In this document: positions 54,231 through 64,000 of the stretch, piece after piece | Numbering within the stretch: the first letter of the stretch is position 1 | How the letters are laid out: the number at the start of each line of letters is the position of its first letter | NCBI GenBank assembly: GCA_029721435.1 | Contig: CM056583.1 | Span: 52,679,620-52,743,619, forward strand | Origin: Gymnothorax reevesii | Lineage: Eukaryota; Chordata; Actinopteri; Anguilliformes; Muraenidae | Length of the DNA stretch: 64,000 nt | Direction of reading: 5' to 3' | Translations under genes and position numbers: made by a program | Notes under the pieces: generated by a model | What the model saw: only the letters and a program-made list of their open reading frames with translations | What the model was told of the DNA's origin: nothing | Database searches by the model: none

Positions 54231-55465
54231 TTTTTTGAACCTTTCTCTTCAGTTACATACTGTAGTGGGTGAGATATGTAAATCCCTTTCTATCTATCTT
54301 TGAGGGTCATTGTGTTTTATCCCTTTCAAAGATTTTCATTTTGAATGCATTCTTTTTACCTCTGAAAACATTTTGAGTAAGTCAAAATAAGTTACACTGC
54401 TGGAAAAATGCTCCATGAGTTTTACGGAGGAATTAAGAGCGAGTTTCAAATTAATTAACCATTTCCATGATATTACCATTACCAATCTTTTTGTCATATA
54501 TTAATCAATAATTTCCCAATAGGTTTATGTCTCGATCTTGATTATTAATCAGGCAATTTTACACAATAACGGGTTAAAATTAATGATGCTACAAAAGGCA
54601 AGAGGCTTAACTTGCACCATTGGAGGGGCTTGGGCTGAAGGCGTTACGGAAGACCTCCGATGATGTGTCATCCTCCAGGTATGCTGATTTACTGGTGATA
54701 AGCTCCTTAATACCTGAAATGATGAACATCTTTTAGCTTTTCACAAACCTGTGCCATTTAAAAATCTGACAAGAAAAACACCAGGTACAGTAACTGGCAT
54801 TTTAATGAGGAAACATGAGTGTCAAGAAGGGACTTTCTGAACATAGCCCTGGGCTCTCAGTCCTCGTTCCGAGGCATTTGTCACGCGAAATGAGCTTAGT
54901 CAGCAGTGACATCACAGCAAATATTTGAACAGGCCTGTTGGAAGCTCCAGGATCTGCGCAGAACTGTTGTTCTTGTCAATAAAAATGTTATACAAGGTAA
55001 AGTGTGCAGTAGATACAATGTACAACCCCATTTTCAAAAAAATTGGGACACTGTGCTAAATGTAAATAAAACAGAATGCAATGATTTACACATCAGTTAA
55101 AACCCTATATTTAATTGAAAATACGACAAAGACAACGTATCAGATGTTAATACTGAGTAATTTTATAGTTTTTTTTTTGGGAAAATATCTGCTCATTTTG
55201 AATTTGATGTCAGCAACATGTTTTAAAAAGTTGGGACAGGATAATTAAAGATGTGAAAAAAGACAACTGGCAGAACATCTCACAGCTAATTAGATTATTT
55301 AGCAACAGGTCAGTAACGTGATTGCGTATAAAATGTCTTCATAAGTAAATATTGTGAGGGCTTAACAACTCTGTGAGAGACTGCATGGGGAAAAAGTTTA
55401 ACTTTTGAAGAATAATGTTTCCCAGCAAAAAATTGCAAAGAATTTGGGGATTCTATCCTCTATGG

Positions 55466-56389
55466 CAGAGGTTCTCAATATCAGTCCTCGGGCACCCCTG
55501 TGTATGCTGGTTTTCGTTCCAGCCTTGATTGCGCAACAAAATTTGAATAAGCTGTTAATTTGTCCTAATTAGGTGTATTTAAAGTACACTGAAAAAAGTG
55601 ATTTTGACCCCTAGTAAATGTTCCATATATTAATTCAGCATATTTTAATAGAAATAGGTGTGTTATTTAACTCCACTTAAAAAATATAAGTAATTTCAAA
55701 TAGTCAACATAATAAAAATATCTAGCTTCAGATAAAAATATTTTGTGCAACCACTTACCTTAAAAAAATTATGTTCATTCAACAAAACATTTTTTTCAGT
55801 GTAGTTATTTACTGTCTAAAGCTACAGTGTCACAGAAAAACCTATGCTTGCCATAAAGAATAAAAGACCCTTGAACATATTGTGTCTATTCTATCATATT
55901 TGCCCGCAATTTCAGTGAGAAACATTTTTAAACAGATCAAATTAGACTCTGAAAAAATCATTGAGTTCCAAATTAGGTTGCTGCCGGCAGGTATCTTGCT
56001 TTCTTCCTTAATAATTTGCTTGAACTTAATGACATTAATATGACACAAAGCAGGTTAGGTTTTTTGCCTAATAAGTTGTTAGGTTTCTCAACCATGTGTC
56101 CACAGTCTTTCTAATTAGGGAGCCACAGTTTGTTTACTTTGATGGGCTCATTTTTTTTCTTCTTTTCATGCAGTTGTTTCTAATATATCACAATATGGAT
56201 ATGGATTTCTGCATGGGATGTATGGATATTGGTTCAAATGTGGCTACATGGGATAAATAACTGTGCTAAACATAAATGCACCTAGTTAAGACAAACAGAC
56301 TTCTTGTTAAAATGCAATGATTGCAATCGTGGTTGTAACAAAAACCAGTATACACAGGGTTGCCCCCGGACTGAGATTGAGAACCACTG
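55466..56389. mobile_element. Non-autonomous hAT element, 924 bp, 8-bp duplication CTCTATGG
   Basis: The left end CAGAGGTTCTCAATATCAGT and the right end, read inverted (CAGTGGTTCTCAATCTCAGT), are terminal repeats that continue for about 60 bp. Identical 8-bp duplications CTCTATGG lie at 55458-55465 and 56390-56397, as for hAT elements. There is no transposase. Confidence 0.9.
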
Positions 56390-57002
56390 CTCTATGGTAC
56401 ATAATATCATTAAAAGATTCAGAGAATCCAGAGAAATCTCTGTACGGATGGGACAAGGCCAAAATCCAATTTTGAATGGCTGTGATTTTCAGGTCCTCAA
56501 GTGGCACTCCATTAAAAACAGATTCTGATTCTAAGATTCTGTAATGGAAATCATTACACGGACTCAGGAACACTTCTGTAAACCATTATCACTAAACATA
56601 GTTTGTCACTGCATTCACAAATGAAAGCTAAAACTCTCCCATGTTGAGATTAAACTATATATAAACAAGATCCAGAAACACTGCCTTCTTCTCTGGGCCC
56701 AAGCTCATTTATAATATACTGAGGCGAAGTGGAAAACTGCCCTGTAGTCTGACTGATCAAAATTTGAAATTCTTTTTGGAAATCATGGGTGCCACGTCCT
56801 TTGGGCTAAAGATGAGAGGGGCCATCTGGCTTGATATCAGCACACAATTCAAAAGCCAGCATCCATTATAGTAAGGGGGTGCAATAGTACACATTGTATG
56901 TAACTTGCACATTGAGAAGACACCATTAATGGTGAAGTACATATACAGGTTTTGGTGGCACATTTGCTGCCATCTAGATGCTTTTTTAAGGAAAGGCCTT
57001 GC

Positions 57003-57070
57003 TCATTTCAGCAATGCCATGCCAAATGGCATTTTGTTTGTTCATTTCAGCAATGCCATGCCAAATGGCA
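57003..57070 (+). repeat. 29-bp direct repeat, two copies
   Basis: TCATTTCAGCAATGCCATGC followed by CAAATGGCA occurs at 57003-57031 and again at 57042-57070, separated by 10 bp, inside the Tc1-like host element. It is probably a replication-slippage duplication. Confidence 0.9.
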
Positions 57071-57435
57071 GATTGTGACGAAAATCCTTTATTTGATATT
57101 TTTTGGATCTGAATGACTGCTGAAGAGATGGTTTCTGGGATTTATGTTTGTAGTTGTCATGTGATTGTTTTTTGGACTAATGGTATGAACTGGGCCCTCT
57201 CCTATAAGCTTTTTTTAGCTTTCCTGAGGTGACCCCATTCCACATGTTATCTTGATATAGTCCCCATAACTGTGCTTTCTTGTCCGATACCTGTGTGAAT
57301 AAACTTGAAACACCATACTATGCACATATTACAACATCATCACTCTGTAGTAAAAGAGTCTGGGTGCTAAAGTGGTCAGTCAACAGTCCAGACCAGTCAC
57401 CCACTGAGAATATTTGGTGCATTATGAAACCAACA

Positions 57436-60400
57436 CCCCTCCTTGAATCGCCTCCTTATCGTGGTGGAGGGGTTTGAGTACCTGGATGATCCTAGGAGCT
57501 ATGTTGTCTGGGGCTTATCTGCCCTGGTAGAGTCTGCCAAGGCAAACAGGTCCTAGGTGACAGGTGAGACTAAGAGCGATTCCAAAACCCCTGATGAATG
57601 TAAACAGAATGAGGACGGTTACGTCGCCCGGATTGGCGTCGCCAAGACCCCACCCTGGAGCCAGGCCTGGGGTTGGGGTTGGTAGGCGAGCGCCTGGTGG
57701 TCGGGTTTCCGCTCACGGGACCCAGCCAGGTATAGCCCAAATGAGCGACGTGGGCCCGCTTTCCCGTAGGCCCATCCCCCCACGGGAGGGTTCAGAAGGG
57801 GCCGATGCATTGCGCTTTGGGTGGCAGTCGTGGGCGGGGACCCCGACGACCCAATCCCTGGATATGGAATCTGGTTCTCGGGACATGGAATGTCACCTCG
57901 TTTGGGGGGAAGGAGCCTGAGCTAGTGCGGGAGGTCGAGCGGTACCGGCTAGAGATAGTCGGGCTCACCTCTACGCACAGTCTGGGCTCTGGAACCCAAC
58001 TCCTTGAGAGAGGCTGGACTCTCTTCTACTCTGGAGTTGCCTGCGGTGAGAGGCGGCAGGCTGGTGTGGGTTTGCTTATAGCCCCCCGGCTTAGCCATCA
58101 GGTGTTGGAGTTCTGCCCGGTGAACAAGAGGGTCGCAGCCCTGCGCTTTCGAGTCGGGGACAGGTGCCTCACTGTCATCTCGGGTTATGGGCCGAATGTC
58201 AGTGCTGAGTACCCGACCTTCTTGGAGTCCGTAGGAAGAGTACTGGAAAGTGTTCCAACTGGGGACTCCATCGTTCTGCTAGGGGATTTCAACGCCCACG
58301 TGGGTAGCGACAGTGTTACCTGGAGGGGCGTGATTGGAAGGAACGGCCTCCCTGATCTGAGGACTTACTGGACTTCTGTGCTAGTCACGGTTTGTCCATA
58401 ACGAACACCATGTTCAAGCACAAGGGCGTCCATCAGTGCATGTGGCACGAGGACGTCGGAGGTCAATGATCGACTTTGTGGTCGTGTCATCTGACCTTCG
58501 GCCTTATGTCTTGGACACTCGGGTGAAGAGAGGGGCTGAGCTGTCCGCTGATCACCACCTGGTGGTGAGTTGGATCCGCTGGCGGAGGAGGAAGCTGGAC
58601 AGACTTGGCAGGCCCAAACATGTTGTGAGGGTCTGTCGGGAACGTCTGGCGGAACCCTCTGTCAGAGGGGTTTTCAACTCTCACCCCCGGGAGAGCTTTG
58701 ACCAGATCCCAAGGGAAGCTGGAGACATTGAGTCTGAATGGACCATGCTCTCCACCTCCATTGTTGACGCGGCTGCTCAGAGCTGTGGCCGTAAGGTTTC
58801 CGGCGCCTGTCGTGGCGGCAATCCCCGAACCCGGTGGTGGACACCAGAAGTAAGGGATACCGTCAAGCTGAAGAAGGAGTCTTACCGAGCTTATTTAGCT
58901 TGTGGGACTCCTGAGGCAGCTGACCGATACCGGCAGGCTAAGCGTGCTGTGGCCCGGGTGGTGGCGGAAGCAAAAACTTGGGTATGGGAAAAGTTCGGGG
59001 AGGCCATGGAGGAGCACTATCGTCGGCCCCGAAGAGATTCTGGCAAACCGTCCTACGCCTCAGGAGGGGAAAGCAGTACCCTGCCAACACTGTTTACAGT
59101 GGAGGTGGGGAGCTGTTGACTTCGACTGGAGATATTGTCGACCGGTGGAAGGAATACTTCGAGGACCTCCTCAATCCCGCTGATACGCCTTCCGTAGAGG
59201 AAGCAGAGGCTGGGGACTCAGAGGCTGACTCATCCATCACTCGAGCTGAAGTCACTGAGGTAGTTTGGCAGCTCCTGGGTGGCAAGGCACCGGGGGTGGA
59301 TGAGATCCGCCCTGAGTACCTCAAGTCCCTGGATGTTGTAGGGCTGTCTTGGTTGACATGCTTCTGCAGCATCGTGTGGCAGTTGGGGACAGTGCCTCAG
59401 GATTTGCAGACTTGGGTGGCGGTCCCTCTATTTAAGAAGGGGGGCCGGAAGGTGTGCTCCAACTATAGGGGCATCACACTTTTCAGCCTCCCGGGTAAAG
59501 TTTATTCCAGGTTGCTGGAGAGGAGAATCCTGCCGATAGACGAACCTCGGATCCAGGAGGAACAATGCAGCTTTCGTCCTGGTCTTGGAACACTGGACCA
59601 GCTCTATACCCTCCGCAGGGTGCTTAAGGGTGCATGAGAGTTTGCCCAACCAGTTCACATGTGTTTTGTGGACTTGGAGAAGGCATTCGACTGTGTCCCT
59701 CGAGGCATTCTGTGGGAGGTGCTTCGGGAGTACGGAGTCCGGGGCCCTCTACTAAGCGCCGTTCGGTCTCTGTATGACCAGAGCAGGAGCTTGGTTTGCA
59801 TTGCCGGTAGCAAGTCAGACCTGTTCCCGGAGCATGTTGGACTCTGGCAGGGCTGCCTTCTGTCACCGGTTCTGTTCATTATCTTTATGGACAGAATTTC
59901 TAGGCGCAGCCAGGGGCCGGAGTGAGTTCGGTTTGGGGACCACAGGATCTCATCTCTGCTTTTTGCGGATGATGTTGTCCTGTTCGCTCCCTCAAACCAG
60001 GACCTTCAGCATGCACTGGGGCAGTTTGCAGCCGAGTGTGAAGCGGCTTGGATGAGAATCAGCACCTCCAAGTCCAAGGCTATGGTTCTCGACCGGAAAA
60101 AGGTGGCTAGCCCCCTCCGGGTTGGAGGAGAGCTCTTGCCTCAAGTGGAGGAGTTCAAGTATCTTGAGGTCTTGTTCACCAGTAAGGGAAGGATGGAGCG
60201 TGAGATTGACCGACGGATCGGTGCAGCGGCAGCAGTAATGCGGTCATTGTACCGATCTGTTGTGGTAAACAAGGAGCTGAGTCGAAAGGCAAAGCTCTCG
60301 ATTTACCAGTCAATCTACATTCCTACCCTCACCTATGGCTATGATCTCTGAATCATGACCGAAAGAAAGAGATCTCGGGTACAAGTGGCTGAAATGGGTT

Positions 60401-60772
60401 TCCTCCGCAGAGTGGCGGGCCGCTCCCTTACAGATAGGGTGAGGAGCTCTGTCACCCAGGAGGAGCTCAGAGTAGAGCCGCTGCTCCTCCACGTCGAGAG
60501 GGGCCAGCTGAGGTGGCTCGGGTATCTCTATCGGATGCCCCCTGGACGCCTTCCTGGGAATTTGTTTCGGGCATGCCCTACCGGGAGGAGGCCTCGGGGA
60601 AGACCCAGAACATGCTGGAGGGGCTATGTCTCTCAGCTGGCCTGGGAACGCCTCGGGATACCCCCGGAAGAACTGGAGAAAGTGTCCGGGCAGAGGGAAG
60701 TCTGGACATCCCTGCTTAGACTGCTGCCCCCGCGACACGGCCCCGGATAAGCGGTAGAAGATGGATGGATGG
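57436..60772 (+). mobile_element. Nearly full-length Rex3-like (RTE clade) LINE with 12-bp target-site duplication
   Basis: Direct repeats ATGAAACCAACA lie at 57424-57435 and 60773-60784, and the 3' end is a very short UTR passing into (GATG)n, the Rex3 hallmark. The 3.34-kb length is full length for the family. The order endonuclease, reverse transcriptase, C-terminal domain is complete. The RT contains CAGGGCTGCCTTCTGTCACC (59849-59868), a conserved Rex3 segment. Confidence 0.9.
57863..60750 (+). pseudogene. Rex3-like ORF: AP endonuclease plus reverse transcriptase, disrupted
   Basis: The endonuclease part shows [11 protein letters not shown] (near 57877), the catalytic Glu in the VEREV...EIVGLTS region, SGYGPN and [10 protein letters not shown] (near 58280), and then, after frame slips, RRSMIDFVVVSSDL...SADHHLVV. 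The RT part shows NYRGITL, CFVDLEKAFDCVP, LWQGCLLSPVLF and the FADD catalytic motif at 59962-59973. Lesions: frameshifts near 58362, 58436 and 59022, and TGA stops at 59635, 59923 and 60349, two of which (59635, 60349) replace expected Trp codons. It can no longer make a full protein, though remarkably few changes separate it from an open frame. Confidence 0.85.
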
Positions 60773-61239
60773 ATGAAACCAACAAAAAAAATAAGACAAA
60801 GTAAGGCTGCAAAGTACCGTGCAGCTGAAATCCAACATGAAGCAAGAATGGGAAAACAGTGCACTTCCTAAACTGCAGCCGTTGGTCTCCTTAGTTCCCA
60901 AACACTTGCAGAGTGTTGATTGAAGAAGATGTGATGCAACACACATCCCTGTGTCAACTTTTTTGAAAAGTTGCTGGCATCAAATTCAAAATTAGCTCAT
61001 ATTTTCCAGAAAAACAATAGAATATCTCAGTTCCAACATCAGATATGTTGTCTTTGTATTATTTTCAAATAAATGTAAAGTTTAAATAATTTGAAAATCA
61101 TTGCATTCTGTTTTCATTTACATTTTACACAGTGTCCTCTTCGGACCTGGGAATCGGGTTGTAATAAATTTGGTACTGCACATTTCATATTGTGACTACA
61201 GTTGCTTGAATATTTTTGCATGAGAATTGAGAAATTAGA

Positions 61240-61420
61240 CAGTATTGTGGCACAGTGGGTAGCGCCACAGCTGAAGTTTCAACCTGTGGTCTTTCTATGT
61301 GGAGTTCTTATGTTCCTCCTGTGTTAGCGTGGGCTTTCTCTGGGTACTTTGATTTTCTCCCACACTTCAAAGACATGACTTTCAGATTGAATTCTGGGAT
61401 AGTCTCCAGCCCAGAATACG
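61240..61420 (+). mobile_element. Diverged SINE/L2-like repeat
   Basis: GTGGCACAGTGGGTAGCGCC (box A-like) and then TTTCTATGTGGAGTTCTTATG, GTTAGCGTGGGCTTTCTCTG and CAAAGACATGACTTTCAGATT follow the order of a very common fish repeat with a tRNA-like head. It is diverged and its tail is unclear. Confidence 0.6.
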
Positions 61421-62670
61421 TAGTAACAAGTGGTATAAATAACGGTTGGTTTGCTTAATTCAGAGGTGAAGACAAAAATGAAGACAGGCATTTTCATTAG
61501 TTACCGATGGAGAAGACTCTTGAGGAAGACTGTACCTGCGCTCAGGGTTAAATATACTGCCGTAACATTGGAGTGTTGCAGTTGCATTGTTTACCCAGGC
61601 AGCATGTTTTGGATCCTCCCTCAGAGTTTTCCACAAGTGATATGAAGTGCACTCCAGGCATCTGCTGCAGATGAATAATGCCGATTTTATCAAGCCCTTT
61701 TTTATTTTATTGAGCCTGTTTTTTTTATGCTGTGGACAAGCCAGAGCTCCGATTTCTCCCTCCATGCAAATGTACAGTGTGCTTACACTCCCACAAATTT
61801 CCCCACCACTTTTCCAAACTGAAAGATGACGAGCAGTTAAGTCAGCTTTTCCAGATTTGAAAAAAGGACTGCATAAATTAGGACTGGCTTTGCACTATAT
61901 TGATTGCTGAGAGAATTGAAGGCAATGCCAGCTGTTGCGATCCAATTAATCAGGAAAATAATTGTTGGTACAGCCTCAGTTCAGCCCATGGGATATCTGG
62001 ATTGAGAGTGAATGCCAGGTAACCCATACTGATATTTGGAATATCTTAATAGCTGTAAAATTCACAATATAATGCTTTATTCCTCGCAAGAAGACATTTG
62101 GATTTAGTCCTCAGTTTTTTACTCTGAACTGGCAAACCAAGCAATGTTGTCTCAGAAAGAATGAGTGAATACCTGACTGACTGATGTTTATGCACTGTGC
62201 TCAGAACTTTAGATGGATCTTTTTTATTTTCAGAACACTGGATGAATAAGGAGATGATTCTGCCGTCATTGTGACGTAGCTATCATTTAAAAGACAGGCG
62301 TAGAAACCTTGTAGGGAAAAGGATAAACAGGTACCTGATTCCTTGGAAAGGTACACTACTCAGTTGGGGCCAGGATACGTATTTCTGTTTTGTTCATCAT
62401 GGTTTGCCATAGCTGAGCTGATGCTATAGCCTTGAAGTGGAAACACAACTTTTCAACTCCCCCATCCTCTCCACCCCTCCTCAAGTTTCCAAGTGGGATT
62501 ATTTTATGCTGTGGCAAAAATGAGCAGATCACTTTCCAATTCCTCAGAACCTCGCTACCGCTAACAGTCTGGCTACTGGAGGAGGAAACTTCCATTTATA
62601 TCCCAATATGGACTAGAAACCCTGATCTCAATGTTATGTTAAAGGCAGAGTAAAACAGTAGATAGTATTT

Positions 62671-62837
62671 ATACAAAGCTGTGGAAAAAGTATTTGCCCC
62701 TTTCCCAATTTTTTTCAATTTTTGCTTATTTGTCATGTTTAAATGTTTCACATCATCCAACCAATTTTAATAGGAGCCAAAGATAACATCAGTCAATGTA
62801 AAATTCAGCTTTTAAATGATCATTTCATTAATTAATG
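62671..62837 (+). mobile_element. Solo terminus of a Tc1-like/MITE family
   Basis: The start GCTGTGGAAAAAGTATTTGC, then a TTTGTCATGTTTAAATGTTTC word and GCCAAAGATAACATCAGTCAA, is characteristic of a fish element whose ends read (C)AGTG-TGAAAAAGT-TTTGCCCC. The opposite terminus is not in the window. Confidence 0.6.
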
Positions 62838-64000
62838 GTAAAGGTTTATTCATTATCTGTTGGAGAAGTGAAGTTAAACACCCTCACTTAAAGTCTGGCA
62901 CTCTGAATTCCAAATACAACCGAGTCAACTGTTAAAACCCCTCCCAACATGTTAAATTAATTTGTTCAATTGAATTTATTAATTAGCGTGGAATATATCA
63001 GTTAACAATTAACTTGCCTTACCAAAAAGCACTACTCAAAATGTGGTTCAAAAGTAGGAAAGTTAACAAGATTTGCAACAGAATATACAATGTCTCTATT
63101 TACAGATGAGGGTCACTACTTAAACAAAAATTAAAAAGACATGAACAATTAAAGGACAAGAGAAAAAAAAACACTGAAACAAAGTTTGTATCTCCTGATA
63201 TTGTCCCAATTAAGGCCAGAATCAAAGTTTCACAATCAAAAAAACAGCCAGAATTATCGATGGAAAAGGCAAATGTCAAACACCAAATCCACTGCACAGA
63301 TGTTAAAACTCCTTGCTGGTCCTAGTTTTGGGGTAAAAAAGCCATTAAAAAAAAAAAAATGAAGCCCCACATTTTTATGCGGTTACTAAGAGGGTGAAGG
63401 CATCACCGTCCTCCTTAGGGATTAATGAAGGCTGTGCTGACAGGTAGACCTGTGGATGTCCTAAGGTGTGAGCCACGACAATTTGTCTCCCATAAAACTG
63501 GGCATTGATGTAACAAATTGCCCCCATGTTTGAAGCAGAGCTGAGCACTATGGAATTTTTATAAAGATATTCATAGATATAGGGTCCTTGTTATGAGACT
63601 AAACATCAATATTGTTGGATGTCATCAAGCTCAGTTATCAAATAGGTCTGAACAGTTTTACTAGAGCTCCAAAAAAAAAAACAAAACAAAAAAAAAACAT
63701 AAGTGGTGCAGGCAAATTTTGAGCAGCATTCATGGGTACAAAATAAAAAAATAAGTAAACAAAAATGTGGCATGCTGTTGTCTTGGTGGTCTAAAGGCTG
63801 TAAAAATGGTGTTCTCTGTTGTCTTAAGAATTGGCAGGACGTGAACTCATAGTTTATGATCCTCTGTTTGACTCTAATGGCCCTGAAAGGGTCATCTTTG
63901 AAAATACCTGCAGGAAAGTGTGCAGGGCAGAGACAGAGCAGACAATATGCCTGTAGTTATGGGGGACAAAACCCACTGAAGTCATTACTAATCAAATTAT
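62838..64000. other. Gene-free stretch to the window end
   Basis: AT-rich, with poly(A) runs near 63163, 63348 and 63671. No gene, RNA or element border could be supported. Confidence 0.45.

Larger units (their letters stand above)
55021..61163 (+). mobile_element. Tc1-like transposon carrying two later insertions (nested composite)
   Basis: The left end TACAACCCCATTTTCAAAAA and the right end, read inverted from 61163 (TACAACCCGATTCCCAGGTC), start terminal inverted repeats of about 200 bp (both with GACACTGTG and AATGCAATGATT-like inner words). Removing the hAT insert (55466-56389) and the LINE (57436-60772) with their duplications leaves about 1.86 kb. The residual transposase shows RESREISVRMGQG near 56420 and, at the third acidic position, SPDQSPTENIW near 57400. 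Confidence 0.8.

Overview
The window looks like genomic DNA from a ray-finned (teleost) fish. The evidence is vertebrate-style split genes with GT-AG introns, AT-rich intergenic DNA, and a dense load of fish-type transposable elements: several Tc1/mariner-like families, hAT and PIF/Harbinger MITEs, a Rex3-like RTE LINE, a DIRS-type fragment, a Gypsy-type solo LTR and tRNA-derived SINEs. I cannot name the species.

Only one host protein-coding gene can be supported: an apparently intact arrdc3 (alpha-arrestin, arrestin domain containing 3) on the + strand. Eight coding exons run from 7484 to 15246 and join in phase to a 414-residue protein with two arrestin folds and two PPxY motifs. A long 3' UTR follows, to a canonical AATAAA at 17741. 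The 5' UTR and promoter lie in the CpG-richer stretch just upstream of 7484.

1-6.1 kb is a pile of dead mobile elements. It holds the truncated end of one Tc1-like element, a second Tc1-like element interrupted by a SINE, a possible piggyBac remnant, MITEs, and the 3' end of a DIRS-type retroelement with three degenerate tandem units and a perfect 59-bp inverted repeat. 7.1-17.8 kb is arrdc3, with a hAT-like MITE in intron 4 and a hairpin-ended repeat in intron 6. 17.8-33.5 kb is gene-free, with decayed Tc1-like copies and one near-complete copy at 29.1-30.8 kb. 33.5-39.1 kb is a second transposon cluster with a fairly young Tc1-like element at 33.5-35.2 kb. 39.1-51.5 kb is mostly single-copy-looking, gene-free DNA with scattered MITEs. 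51.6-61.2 kb is again transposon-rich and ends in a 6.1-kb nest: a Tc1-like element carrying a hAT MITE and a nearly full-length Rex3-like LINE. 61.2-64 kb is gene-free with repeat ends.

No gene cluster, CRISPR array or operon-like system is present. The notable signals are transposon archaeology with exact target-site duplications, a 5S rRNA-like segment inside a MITE, a MITE sitting at the centre of a palindromic element, loss of the third catalytic acidic residue in two Tc1-like transposases, and gene-poor DNA downstream of arrdc3 that could hold long-range enhancers. The enhancer idea is inference.
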